Positions 42,560-55,505 are shown, counted from the first letter of the stretch. The stretch: 64,000 nucleotides of DNA from Harmonia axyridis (GCF_914767665.1 NC_059501.1:7380501-7444500); one strand, 5' to 3'. The notes: a model not told the origin generated them from the letters alone. Numbers and translations: made by a program.

Positions 42560-45500
42560 TATTCTAGTTTCTTTCAATATCAGGTCATACTGACCAATCC
42601 AGTCATTAGAATGTAATTATCTATGTATAATAATAATAGTTTATTCAACATAAACATTGATCGCAGAGGCAAGAGCCTGTACGCGATTGATATGTAAAAT
42701 GAATTTGTGATTGATTATGTATAATAATAATAATAATAATGATAAGAGAGTTTATTCTTTTATTATTTATTATAATGTATTTATGTATTCTTGTTTTAAG
42801 ACTGTATGATCAAATATTAAATTATGTAAGTCATGTCATTTATCATTTTTTCATGAGTCATCCCTGTATTTCAAATCCTGTAAACCTTTTTCTGTAGTCT
42901 GTAACCGGCCTTATCAGAGATCAGAAATATTTAGACAGAACCTAGAATTTGACAAATTGCCTTGTAGAGATCGGAAGGGTTTAACTTCTCTAGTGGGCAT
43001 TATTGCACGGTTTAACAGCATTAGGAAGATTTGCAAGATGTAAAAGGATTGTGAGAAGAGCTATTAAATTTGTCTCGGACCTTTTTCGGAGGTAGTGTTA
43101 TTGGGCGTAACGTTTGCAACTTTCACAAGAGATATTTTGGGATTTGCAGAGTGTTTGGTGTTCTTCTCTTTGTGAGAAAAACTCGGGCTCCTAGTTGCTC
43201 CCTAGAGACTGGAAGAGTTGTGTTGTTTGGCCGGATTTCATCTTTGATGCTCTGAGGAATGAAAAACTTATTAAATTTGCCGTTTTGTGAATTTCTGTAA
43301 ATTGTAAATTTTGTTTTGAGGAACATTAATCAAAAATGACTCAATTAAAAATGTAAATTCTTTCACTAGTCAATTTATTTATTTATTATCAGCATCATTA
43401 TAACGATTTTATTATAGTATCGGTCAGAAAATGAAGTTTATTTTATAACTATTTTGATTCTTATGTCTTTTCTGTGATATTTTCAATTCAATATGTATTT
43501 ATTTCGTTTTTTTTTAAATATGTTATTTTTGAGAATTTTATATGTTTTTTAGTTGATATTATTTGATTATATTTTTTTATCATTTCGCAAAAATAAATAT
43601 ATTTATATATGCGCATGCTTTCGCAGAATTTCTATTATTTTTTCATTTTAATTACAAACAGCCTTCATCAAAACTCATTCGAAATGAATAATCAATTATG
43701 TGAATATTCGATTACTAGTTTAGTGAAAATTGCTCCTTTGCCGCACATCTTGAACTATCTGCTTGGGTTGTTGAGTCGATGAAAGTTGTTCATGAAATTT
43801 TTATGAACACTCCAATAGTGATTGGTGATATAAAAATTTTTCATAGCCACTACTACATTTCAATCATTTATAAACACCTTTTAGGTATAATTAATACTCA
43901 ATTATTATTATAATTTTATAATTAATTACAAATGATTAATTATAAATAATTAATTATAATTATAACAGGCAATAGTTATTGAAACAATTAAACACGTGGT
44001 AAATAAATAAATATAAGTATACCTATATAATTATTTTGTATATAATTATTTTTTTCAATAAAAAATTGTTGCCTATCAGAATTATACCTACAGGGTGTGT
44101 CTATAAATGATTGCAACATTGAAGTGACCTTTGAAATATTTTTAATTTACTCATCACGATAGGAGACAGGGATTTTATACGAAATTTAAATGTAAACGAG
44201 CAAATAACTGAATGAACATGAAGGCTGATTTGTAAGGTCCGGAATTTTTGTATTTTTTACTGTTTTTCCTCCTCAGAGCCGAATAGTTTAAAACTCATCA
44301 TACATAATTACAAAAACCTTTATAAACAGAAAATTATATCAACCAAGTAAGAAAATGAAATTTTCAAGACTATAAAATCCTAAAAATAGTCAATATATAT
44401 TGTACAGACATATGAATTGGCAGAGTTGAAATTGACATATGTAAAATGAAAACTCGAATGCTTCTACCAAATTTCACTAGATTACCAGTTCTATAAAACT
44501 TTGAAATTCAATTTGTTCAATTTACTACTCGTCCGATGAACTAGTGCTTGAAAATTATAATTTTTTTTTCAATAACTCTGGGACTAATAAATTATAAACA
44601 AAATAATCATTAGTAGTATCAATGTTTTGTTCATCTGATATGCTCAAATATCACGTAGGACAAGTGTTTAGGTTCGCTCGAAAGTAAGTATACACTTATA
44701 CAAAAAACAATAATTCAAATCACAATAATATATCTTTCAAACTAATGCGACATTGGATATATTTACAAGATACATTTTACCTAGTCCCTCCTTAAAAATT
44801 AGCTTGTAATCAAAGAAATACGAATAAATGGGTTTACCTAATAGTTATTTCATAGGAATTCAGGCATGCTGCAATATTCACTCAGTGTACCATGATTCTT
44901 GATATTCTTCCTTCGATTTAAAATGTCCGCAAAATTCCATGCAAGGCCCCATAGTGAAAGCTTTAGGGCACGCAAAAGAGAATAGAAAGCGAACAAAGCA
45001 CTTTTGAAGTCCATTCGACAGGGATTCAGGAGCTGCAGCTGCCAGTTTGACGGGCGTCATGCGCATTTCTGAAGGCAAAATGGCAGTTTTGCGTGTTGAT
45101 CGCATTCAGAATGAACGGTAGAAGCGGTGTTTGTCGTTTCTTAATGTAACGTAAGTTAATTATGTGTTATATTCTTGAAATTTATGTTTATCATGTAGTG
45201 TTTTTGTTTAAGTTAGTTTTGTGTCCTTTTGTTACTGTTTATCTGTCGGGTTTGTTTTGTTTTCAAGTAATTATTAACGTCTTATTACTTTTTAACTTCA
45301 TCTTTCTCTTTCTTATTTCTTCCTGAAAATTTAGTATCTAATATTTTCTTTTCCTCATCCTAGTACTACTTAAGTTTTTTCATTCAACCCATAGAAAATT
45401 TCATTATTCTCAATTATCTTGAATTCTATGCAGATAATTCGGCGAATATTTCGTGTTTTCAAACTTAATTTTTCAAAATTAATGACCTGATTATTTTATT

Positions 45501-45744
45501 ACACTCGCACTGAGCTATGTTTCACATTTTTGTATGTTTGTTCTAGGTAATGACTTGAAAATGGTGTCAAAGGATAAGGTAAGATTTCGGATCAAAATTT
45601 CGTGATTTATTTGAACCTGCTCATCCCATTGAATTATCAGTCTGGGTTTGTTTTTGATGAAATCGCTCAATGTATAATTTTTTCTTATAATTAATCAGAA
45701 ACTTCAACAGAATGCCGCGGTTATGTTTGTTTATGGTTTTAAAA
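42560..45744. other. Gene-free AT-rich region
   Basis: AAT microsatellites near 42720, an ATTAATTATAA low-complexity patch at 43900-43970, and an ACAGGGTGTGTC transposon end at about 44091 without a visible partner. A GC-richer block at 44870-45120 contains an open minus frame (44878-45105) with no recognisable domain. No RNA gene seen. Confidence 0.5.
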
Positions 45745-46440
45745 TGACTAGGAGTTCCGTAAATATGGCCGTTCAAAATTTTGTTTTAATGTTGAATTGA
45801 TAACTGAATATTCTATCGAAATGAATATTTGCACGCAGATGTGAAATGACAATTTCAAGCCTCATGCAGAATTTCATCTCGATAACTTGACCAAAATCAT
45901 AAAATATACAAGAAGAATATCGAAAAAAAATTGACCAATACTCCCTTGACCACGAAACCAACAGAGTTGAGATTCTGGTTGATGATATAAACTAACAATT
46001 TCAAGCTCCATACAATATCACGATCTGATTACATCATCCAAATATTATAAAATTCAACATCTGATACCCCTGGCAGCGATGCCGAAATATATCTAAAAAA
46101 AAATATAATATTCAAATGGAATATATAAAAAGACTTACCCAATTATTCGTGAATACATATCCGATCGGGCTTAGATTTCACGTGTAGGTATATTAAGAAT
46201 AATCATTTCAAGCTTCGTGCAAAATTTCCTGTTCATCGGAACCGTAAAGCATTCAAGCAGTATTTCGAAAAACTAATATGTATTTCTGTTACATAGATCC
46301 GAATGATCCGATCGAGATGAAATTTTTCGTGTATATACATATAGAATAGCAATTTCAGGCTAAATGCAAATTTTCGTGTTGAAATCGAAAGAAATTGAGG
46401 AGAGCAGGATTAAAATCCTGGCGTCACCACTGTGTAAATT
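45745..46440 (+). repeat. Dispersed repeat with degenerate internal units
   Basis: The block starts TAGGAGTTCCGTAAATATGG, and the inverse of this start occurs at about 49442-49475, so it is one end of a repeat family. The interior has four diverged copies of a CAATTTCAAGCTxxxTGCA motif (near 45850, 45990, 46205, 46345). Confidence 0.6.
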
Positions 46441-49257
46441 TATATTTGACAATTTATCACGTGATGTAATGGTGAAGTGTAAAAACATGTGAATTTATTG
46501 TTAATAGGGCTTTACTAAAGTATTTACTAAAGCAAGTTGCAAAATGGGCTTCCAATTCCGACACGAATGCAAGGGTGTTGGAATTGCCTTCTACCACGGG
46601 TATTGGATGATATTTTCTTTGTTTCAGTTTTGTGAAATATTTTCGAAATTCAATGAAAAATTTTAGATTATACATTATACATCCTAGTGACTTTTGCATC
46701 TTGGCAGTTGGTGTGACTGTTACGAAAATTGACAGATTACGGAATTTGAATCGTATACGTTTCGAATTTTGAAATAATTTATAATTAAGCATTAAATTTG
46801 TGAATTATGTCTGATGAAATCGATTTAACACCACCAAAATTAAGAGAAAGTGCTAATAATATTGCAAATCATTTCACAATATCCATATTATATTATATTG
46901 ACAATTGACGTGTGTTGGAATTTGATAGAATAGGCAGTCAATATAGACAACCACAAAACGAAAAATATAACTGAAAACAATGCTGAAATGAGTTCGTTAC
47001 AGCTAGATATGAGCGATACCGTGATTTCTAGATCACATTGTGAAACGTGAACGTTACTTTATGATATCAGTGAAATTAAAGCGTGACGTGATCACTGTTT
47101 AGGTTGCTTGTTATTAATATTTGTATGAATCACCCAAACTTTAGCTCGTTTATCTCTGCAACTCGAATTGGTCACTATTATCATTCAAAGCAAAACCAAA
47201 TTAATGAAAAGTTACTATGAAAACATCCATTTTTCTTACATTTTCAACTCTTTTCCTTGTTTCAGCTTTAGTTAGGAACATAGGAACGTAACAGAAGGAT
47301 GTCGATTTTTCAAATGTTTCCTCAAATTTGAAGAGGTGGTTTTGAAAGACAATTTCAACTTGCATAAATTATAAGTAGCATAATTCACATCAACTTCTGT
47401 GAAGCAAGCCCAAAGATTGATGGTCTTTCGCCTATTATTATTATGTCTCTCTGACGTGTTTTCGTTTATTTTTTATAATACAGTACCATTCATTGCTTCG
47501 GTCGGCAACTTCAATATAGAAAGAATTTCTTTGGGGTTGTTTATCAAAGATAAGCATAAAATTGTAATTTTATATCCACCTCCAATTATGCTGTAATTCA
47601 GTAGTTATTATTTGTTTGTATAGCAAGTATTTATATATTTAAGTCCTACAAAAATACTTCCTAAAATCAGGCGAAGTTGCCTACGGATGCTGGGATTGTC
47701 ATAAAAATATGCAATTACCTATGTGAGCCGAAAAAGGTTCCGAAGCAATAAAAACATCAGGCTGACTTCTTAATTTACAATTGCAACGGACGATGATATG
47801 CTTTGAAAAGATCTGTGAAATGTTCAAACTGTGATTCCGTCACGCTCTGTATTCGTTTTTCGGAACCGTGACTACCTGTGACATTCTGATATCAGTGATT
47901 AAATCACAGTTCGTGAAATATCGCTCATCTCTAGCTCTAGTTACAGCCCTGTTTTTAGTACTGATATGAATTACGATACTGAAATAAAGAAAAATATTTT
48001 TAATATTTTAGAAGCATATTTATATGCATATTTTGCACTTTTTTATGCATATTTATTCGAAAATTCTAAAACTCATATAAAATTTGGGACTTCATAATAA
48101 AATAATAATAATAATAATAAAACATTCTATTTTCCATCGCCAACAACGAATGATCTTCATCCGAATGAGATACACACGAAATTCGTTACAGAAACGCTAA
48201 AGCAACCGGAGTGAGCCAAAAAACGAGACTGCGAGAGCACGTCTACCCCTGTATTTAATCGTTTCGTCTGACGAACCATCATCAATTAAGAATGACAGCT
48301 GAACGGTATGTTACGCTCTTCGGACGTGGATTTGGCAGATCGCGAACCTTCCACGTTCTCATTCATGACAGCGAAAGTATACGGTGTGAAACAAACATTT
48401 GGAATATAGCCAAGCTCAAAAGCTCCCGACTGCTTTTCCCATTTTTTTTTCGATAATCTAATCAAGAATTTTCTATGGTCGCGGTGACGTTATCATCGTG
48501 AAAATTTCCATGAATTTCAAAATTGATATACGCAAAATCTCAACATCGAATCTCTTGTCATCTTGAATATTTAGGTTTTTGAAATTCTTATTTTAATTCA
48601 TTTAATTTTTTTCGTTATTCTCTTTGAATATCCTGAAGTTCTGATAACGCAACCATGATAAAATTTTAAACGAAACTTGAAATTAATATTTCACAAACAG
48701 GATGATTTCTAAATTCGGTACGAAATTTCAGAGGTTGATTCCTTAAATCGTTTTTAGAAAAAAGGTCCTACGAACATATTTCAGGAGTGGCTTTGAAATA
48801 CAGGTAGTTGAAGTTTAAAAAAATTGTAGGTATTTATAAATTATATTGAATATTTTAAAATTTTTCAAATTTAGTAAAGTTATTCAGTATGAAGGTGCTT
48901 ATTCAGTCCTAATTAGATTTAAATTATTGACTTATTGTGGTTTTTTCAAATGTACAAGATTGATCAACTAAAAATACAATTTCTTGATATCTTGCGTTTT
49001 CTTTATATCTAGCTTTATTTAAAAAAATGAATCTATTGCATATCATGAACACCCTCGTGATAACTTGCTTTGGAGAGAAAGCATAATAAAGTGTTTTTTT
49101 CTCGAAAACGTAGCCTGCTATGAAAAAATCACGGTAGGCCGATTAGTTGTTTACTCTAAAATGAAAAAAAAACTCCAAAAAAATATGTACGATAATTGAT
49201 ACAGATCTAGCGTTTTTTTCAAACTTCCCTGTATCTAGGGAACTAAGCAAATCCGGA
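46441..49257. other. Gene-free region
   Basis: No gene recognised. 48095-48120 is an AAT microsatellite. 48130-48440 is GC-richer and unique, and contains ATCATCAATTA (about 48278-48288) close to the Hth-type half-site TGACAG (48293-48298); this might be regulatory, but the evidence is slight. Confidence 0.45.
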
Positions 49258-49346
49258 AGATAGAGTGATCCGTTAGGTAGTTTCAAGAAAAAAAAGGTCT
49301 TACGGACCTTTTTTTTCTTGAAACTACCTAACGGATCACTCTATCT
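49258..49346. repeat. Near-perfect hairpin, 42-bp arms
   Basis: AGATAGAGTGATCCGTTAGG (from 49258) and the following bases to 49299 are mirrored by 49305-49346, with a loop of about five bases. The arms show no internal mismatch, including an A8/T8 block. It lies next to the end of the repeat family found at 45745. Confidence 0.85.
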
Positions 49347-50210
49347 CAAGTTTCGTGCCGTATAAGAATCAATCTGTATGAATGCATGATTTGATCTCAA
49401 TCGGATCTGTTGTTTTGAAATTAACAGGAAATCCACATTTTGAGCGGCCATATTTACGGAATCCCTAGTCGGATTTTGCCCAATAATGAACTCAAATTCA
49501 ATATCCAAACCTACCATGCAAGTCTCAAAAGTTTTGGCACAAATTTCAACTGTATCAAAAAAAATTGAAAAATTAAAAATGTCGACACTGAAAAAAAAAT
49601 CAATTATTTGTTGAGGTTTTTCCGTGAATACAATTACCAGAGAACTGAAGAATTTATAAGTGTAGAATATCGTAAGAGAAAGAAAAGTCCAAAATATTCG
49701 CCAAATATGCTAGCTCGAATACTAAGATGTTGCAGTGCTTTGAGACTCATTCATTTTCCATCAACCGATAACAAAGTCATCCCCATGGGTGATAAAAAGT
49801 ACTGTACTTTGCGTAATTCCAAAATTCAAGGAAACGACCAATTTTACACCGACAATATCGAAAATTGTCCAGACAATTTTAGACAAATATGCTGGTAATG
49901 TTTTAGTTTGGTACACGATATGAACTGGTGGTAGTTTCAGGTCTTACGTAGATCAAGTTAGAGACGAATCGGTGAATAGTCCAAGTTACATTCACAAAAT
50001 TGGTTAGGTTAGGTTAGTTACATTGACAAAATTGGTTAATTTTATTCCCCAGAATTATGTTTGAGATGTTATTTGATATTATATTTTGGCCAGATTCGTA
50101 AAAATCAGAATTGGTTCAATGTTTAAACCTACGTATTGTGCTCAAAAATGACTACCACCAAAATTTACTGCAGGCTCGGCCAATTTAAGGATATTTTGCC
50201 TAGAAAAGTA
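49347..50210. other. Repeat end and gene-free sequence
   Basis: 49347-49480 is the inverse of the start of the 45745-46440 repeat. 49990-50030 holds a short duplication (TTGGTTAGG...TTACATT). The open frame at 49608-49898 (+) has no recognisable features. Confidence 0.5.
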
Positions 50211-51180
50211 TACCGGGGGTTTCAAATTGAGTCGGCACCATTGCTAACTCCGATATTATTGATGCTACGATGTCGGTTAAATGGGCAAACTAGTAGCATT
50301 TTTAGTGGTCTTCTCGATACCAAAAACAAACAAAAAAATTGACATTCGCATTGTCATAATATTTCATAAAATGATATTTTTTTCAATGGAACACCCTATA
50401 TTTTTTCATGCATCTCGATTCGTAATAACATTCTCAACAACAAAGCTCATTCGACTTTTTTCGTAAAGGTGAAAATAACACAGTTGTATTAATAGGAAAC
50501 ATTTATAACACACGGATTTGATAAAGCGCTATAAAATATCGAGTAAATGGTCAAAAATACCGCCTTCTTGTTGAACACATATTTGAGCCCTTCTATTGAA
50601 ACTATTGATTCACAAAATGAATGCGGCTAAAGGAATGGCTTTAAGATGGAAATTATCGTTTTGTCTATTAATATCAAATAGCTTAGTGGTTTCGATTGAG
50701 TGGTGCTACATGATTATCACGGGTTCAACGAGTTCACATCCCAGCGCACTTTTTTTTTACTGTCTCATTTTGCTATTATGAACAGAATATTGTTATTTGT
50801 ATAAGTACAAAAAATGGTTGTTTCGACAATCATGAGATTTATTCGCCAAAAAAAATACATTTTTTGTACCAGTGAAAGAAATAAATATTTCAAAGTAAGT
50901 CGCTCATTTTCCACTTTAGGAAGAAAGGTGATATGAGCTTTGTTGTTGGGAATGTTATAACGAATCGAAATGCATGAAAAAATATAGGGTGTTCCATTGG
51001 AAAAATATCATTTTATGAAATATTTTGGCAACGCGACTGTCAATTTTTTTTTTGTTTTCGGCATCGAGAAGACCACTAAAAATGCTACTAGTTTGCCCAT
51101 TTAACCAACATCGTAGCATCAATAATAACGGAGTTTGCAATGGTGCCGACTCAATTTGAAATTTGTATAATGGAGGCAGA
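50211..51180. mobile_element. Foldback element with about 245-bp arms
   Basis: TTTCAAATTGAGTCGGCACC at about 50220 is mirrored by its inverse at about 51151-51170. The pairing continues inwards through ACTAGTAGCATTTTTAGTGG, TGGAACACCCTATA and ACAACAAAGCTCAT (to about 50450 and from about 50935). The middle 480 bp is unpaired and non-coding. Minor differences between the arms show age. Confidence 0.8.
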
Positions 51181-51944
51181 TTTTTAGCAAAATTCAGGAG
51201 ATTTATGTTAAAAAAATTCAAGCTTGATGCGAGATTCACCCTAAAGACTGCGTAATGTGGAAGACTTCAAATTTAATTTAAAACACCAATTTTTATGTTA
51301 TAAGACTGCAAAACTGAAAAACCATATTTGTAACCAGAAACTTTCGAGATATACGTCAATCAGGAAATAATTCATCGTTTTCGATGAGTCATTACATTTC
51401 TCTAGAATACGGGAAATAATGAACATTCATTCAAAATTCGCCACAGTCCAAATTCCTCATTTAATAATCCAAGTAACCAATAACACACATCGGATTGAAC
51501 CATAATTGAACACAGTAATCCCTTTTTGTGCATCACACATTACCTAATGACGTATTACAATGCATTTATTGTGTTGCAGGAGGCAGAAGCCAGACGGCAT
51601 AGAGCCCAGGATGATAAGAAGCAGAAAACAGATCTTCGATGCTCGATAATGGGCCGTAGTTTAGGGGGAGAGCTCGGGGGCTTAATCATCGTTATTGAAC
51701 TGTCTTAATGGTTTGTATTGTCCAACATTCGATTTATCATCTGCAAGGTGGAGATCATCCTAATGGCCTTAACGCAATGTTTATTATTATCCTTCGAAAA
51801 AATCATTTATTCGGAGGGTGGATATGTCGAAGTCGTGGAGAGTGTGCAAAAACTAATTTTTCGGGCGGTGGTAATGATTTTTTTTTCCACAATGGTCCAA
51901 AAAAGTCAACTTTATTAGCCTCAGTTCACAAAATCCCAACGTAG
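51181..51944. other. Gene-free stretch with a possible exon
   Basis: 51580-51708 (+) follows an acceptor-like TTTATTGTGTTGCAG and reads EAEARRHRAQDDKKQKTDLR then CSIMGRSLGGELGGL before a stop. It is GC-richer than its surroundings and charged. No family is recognised and no partner exon was found, so it is noted but not called a gene. The rest is featureless. Confidence 0.35.
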
Positions 51945-52846
51945 ATGTTTGATTATGGATGGATTATTCGATTGACATGAATTTTATTTATCCGCAAGAT
52001 AATCTTGTGGCATTACATTTTAAATATGATTTCTGGCATATGACCGCCACGGCTGGCTCGGATGTAGTCCAATCTGGACGTCCAATTCTCGATGATTTTT
52101 TCCAACATTTGTGGCCGTATATCGGCAATAACACGGCGAATGTTGTCTTCCAAATGTCAAGGGTTTGTGGCTTATCCACATAGACCAATGACTTTACATA
52201 GCCCCACAGAAAGTAGTCTAGCGGTGTTAAATCACAAGATCTTGGAGGCCAATTCACAGGTCCAAAACGTGAAATTAGGCGGTCACCAAACGTCTCTTTC
52301 AATAAATCGAGTGTGGCACGAGGTGTGTGACATGTTGCGGCGTCTTGTTGGAACCAAAGCTCCTGGACATCATGGTTGTTCAATTCAGGAATAAAAAAGT
52401 TAGTAATCATGGCTTTATACCGATCACCATTGACTGTAACGTTCTGGCCATCATCGTTTTTGAAGAAGTACGAATCAATGATTCCACCAGCCCATAAAGC
52501 GCACCAAACAGTCACTTTTTCTGGATGTAACGGTGTTTCGACATACACTTGAGGATTAGCTTCACTCCAAATGCGGCAGTTTTGTTTGTTGACGTAGCCA
52601 TTCAACCAGAAGTGTGCTTCATCGCTAAACAAAATAAAATGGACGTAGTGCGCGATACGTATTCCGCACAGAACCATTATTTTCTAAATAAAATTGCACT
52701 ATTTGCAAGCGTTGTTCAGGTGTGAGTCTATTCATGATGAATTGCCAAACCAAACTGAGAATAAATCACTTGACAGCTGTTAAATCGGTTGCCAACTTGA
52801 ACAGTAATGCCAACTTAAAGTTATATACCTCGAAAAAAAAACACCC
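51945..52846 (-). mobile_element. Mariner-like (DD41D-spaced) transposon, second copy
   Basis: The 5' end at the right reads GGTGTTTTTTTTTC on the minus strand, matching the AAGGGTGTTTTTTT ends of the 5050-5702 copy. The left side stops at the transposase 3' flank (GGATTATTCGATTGACATGA) without a clear terminal repeat, so the 3' end is truncated. The transposase inside is at 51990-52735. Confidence 0.75.
51990..52735 (-). pseudogene. Mariner-like transposase, internally deleted and frameshifted
   Basis: ATG at 52735 starts MNRLTPEQRLQIVQFYLENN then GSVRNTYRALRPFY. A deletion then joins this, in a different frame, to ILFSDEAHFWLNGYVNKQNC (first Asp). The catalytic region is long and open: VTVWCALWAGGII, WFQQDAATCH (second Asp) and, 41 residues on, DLTPLDYFLW (third Asp). 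A one-base deletion near 52155 (TTGACATTTGG where the other copy has TTGACCATTTGG) shifts the C-terminus. All three catalytic aspartates are kept, but the missing DNA-binding region makes it non-functional. Confidence 0.85.
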
Positions 52847-54107
52847 GTTACTTTTCTCCAATAAGTGTAATTGGTCCATATCGTCTATAGTCATGGTTGT
52901 TTCATCGCATCTACGTGGTCTTGATACGCCAATCATCAGGACAATTTGAAAATAGTACATATTTTAAAACTTCAATGTATATCTACATCTTGATTCGTAT
53001 TCATCAATACATCAAACTATCCCTTAAAGAATAGTTTTGATATTTTTCCAGAGTATAGTCTTCAACGACGGCGTTTCAGACGCCTCTATTTGAGGGGTGG
53101 CAATTCGGCCCAGTATGATTGCCCCTTTTTCATATTTCATCCATGATTCTTAAAAACAACAAGCTTGTTCGGAGTGAAAGCACTTTTTGTAGCTTGCCAG
53201 TAATTGCCAGAGTATCTCGACAACAAATGTTCATTGGACCTTTTTTTCTTGAAATTATAAAAGGAATTTTCCTTAAAAAAAATTACAATTTAGGAATACG
53301 TTTAGCTATACGTATTTCTAATTTTTAAAAACTCTTTTTCATGGAAAATATTGATAACGATTACAATAACGAACATACCGCCTCTTAATAACCCCACCTA
53401 CCCCTATTTATAAATAATCACTAAAACGGATTCACCACCAAAAAAAAAATAGCTGACCGAAAAAAAAAGTGTTGAAATCCTACCCCCCAATTCAGTCAAA
53501 AACAATAACCTACCTTCACTCTGGTTCCGTTCGGGACCAGATGCGGGAAAAAGGGCCAAAATCCGAAGTAACGCAACCCGCCATACCACCAGGGGTGTGT
53601 ATTGGCACATAATAGGTTCAGTGACGTGTTCCACTAACCCTGACAGAGGGGTCGGGGGGGTCGGGCAAGGCCAGGGGCGAGGTTGATGGATTACCACGGG
53701 CGTCCTGTCAAACGCAAGATGGATCTGCCATTTCGTAGTTGTTCTCTTTACCGGAAAACTCCAGACCGGGGTGGTTTCCGGGGGGGCGAGAAGTTTTATG
53801 AAATTCCGCCGATGTTCATTATTCCGGATTTTCAGGGGGGTTGGTGGGGGGTTGGTGGTAATAAGGGTTGTTTCTTCGGTTTCGCATTTGGGGGTTGGTT
53901 ATTAAAGGTGGTGGTTTTGTCGGGATTTCTTTCCTTCGAGTGTGTTCAGTTTTGGTTCGGAAAGTTAATTTTCCGCACTAGAGTGGAAAATATCGTTTTC
54001 TCGCTTTAGTGCAAAAATTGATTTAATTTAGTTTGGAATCTTTTAAATATTCCGGGTGTTTCCTAATTTTAGGCCAAACATTCAGGAGGTGATCAGGGCA
54101 GCCCTCA
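52847..54107. other. Gene-free stretch with a repeat and a GC-rich block
   Basis: 53070-53140 repeats 19565-19645 (CCTCTATTTGAGGGGTGG, CGGCCCAG). 53480-53960 is a distinct GC-rich block with G-runs. On its minus strand a consensus donor (GTGAAG/GTAGGT, about 53510-53520) follows an open stretch, so it could be an exon of an antisense transcript. No coding family is recognised. CCGGGTGTTTCC near 54053 is a transposon end. Confidence 0.35.
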
Positions 54108-54335
54108 GACATTTTGGCGCCCCGGCAAAATAAAATTTGCTTTGCCTAATTTATCTGAATTTTCTTTGAAGGATCCTCTGTCCCTCTTAGGCATATTTTC
54201 AATTTCATATGAAATCGTATTCTTTACTTGAAATCACCTTGTCAAATTATAAGTCTATAGTATAAAATCACGTATGTAGTTCTTGAAGGTGAACTTTAGT
54301 ACCTATTTGCATTTTTATAACTCTAGTTGAGAGCT
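54108..54335 (+). repeat. Dispersed repeat, copy 1 (partner 60480-60780)
   Basis: ATTTTGGCGCCCCGGCAAAA and the following TTATCTGAATTTTCT, GAAATCGTAT and TTGAAATCACC blocks match 60480-60780 in the same orientation with many substitutions. It is an old repeat family with no coding sequence. Confidence 0.7.
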
Positions 54336-54774
54336 CCTATTCGATAAAAAAAAATGGCTCTTGGTTTTTTTAATATTTTACTACAAATTGTGATATTTTC
54401 ACTTATAAAATATTTTTGGGTGAAAAACTTATCTGTTTTTCATTAAATGAATGAATTTAATTTTAATGAAAATTTGGTCATAGGCGCAACTTTTCACGGG
54501 AATTCTTATGATGATGATATTTTCTTCACAAAAAAGTTTTAGAAGTAGTGTTTTCAAAAAAATTGAGAAGTAATACATAAAACTCCTATTACTATTTCTC
54601 TGACATCCGAGAAATATTTCGACTTTTTTCTGAAAATCCGATAAATTTAAAATTGTATTGTGTGTCTTTCTTATCACATTTTAACCATTGTTGTCGATAG
54701 AGCAGAGTCTGTATAACACTTACTAAGCTATTAGTTTTATTGCACAGTATTTTTTTCCTTCTAAAAAAATAGTA

Positions 54775-55505
54775 ATTTTTCGGCAACCGTCCGGGAAGTG
54801 CTCACTTCCCGGACGCTTTTTCTCTGAGAAAGTAGCATTTCCCGGCCTAGTCCGGAAAGTACGTACTTCCCGGACTAGTCCGGAAAAGAATCATAGAATC
54901 CATAGCATCCGAGATAACGGCTGACAGTTCATATGAAATTAGTTGTCAAAAATTTGCAAGTTTTTTTATCGCAATCGCAATAAAATATGGAAAGCAGCAG
55001 CGATAGTGTTATATCACATGGTTGCCGAAAAAATATTGTACGCAACACGCCCGAAAATGGTTTTTTTGGACTCACAGACTTCCAGGACGAGCGTAAGCGG
55101 ACTTGTTACGTAAATTACTATTACGTAACAAGTCCGGAAAATAGGGTTTTTTTGGACGAATAGACAAAATTCCAGGACGAGCGTAGGCAAGTCCTGGAAG
55201 TCTGTGAGTCCAAAAAAACCATTTTTGGGCGTGTTGCGTACAATATTTTTTCGGCAACCATCTGAAATAACACTATCGCTGCTGCTTTCCATATTTTATT
55301 GCGATTGCGATCAAAAAACATGCCAATTTTTGACAACTAATTTCATATGAACTGTCAGCCGTTATCTCGGTTGCTATGGATTCTATGATTCTTTTCCGGC
55401 CTAGTCCGGGAAGTACGTACTTTCCGGACTAGGCCGGGAAATGCTACTTTCTCAGAGAAAAAGCGTCCGGGAAGTGAGCACTTCCCGGACGGTTGCCGAA
55501 AAAAT
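54775..55505. mobile_element. Foldback element built of nested palindromes
   Basis: TTTTTCGGCAACCGTCCGGG at the left is mirrored at the right, ending CCCGGACGGTTGCCGAAAAA near 55502. The halves are near-complementary over the whole length (about 360 bp each, centre near 55140). Each half also has its own palindromes: CCGGGAAGTG/CACTTCCCGG, AAGTACGTACTT, and TTACGTAA...TTACGTAA around the centre. CCGG-containing words are strikingly frequent against the AT-rich background. No ORF. ATAG on both sides could be the target duplication. Confidence 0.85.

Noticed and set aside
44878..45105. 75-codon minus-strand open frame with an Ala/Cys-containing product
   Set aside because: The block is somewhat GC-richer, but there is no recognisable family, start context or splice evidence.
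53404..54009. Proline-rich and glycine-rich open frames in the GC-rich block
   Set aside because: Frames on both strands are open because of composition, with C-runs and G-runs and no domain.
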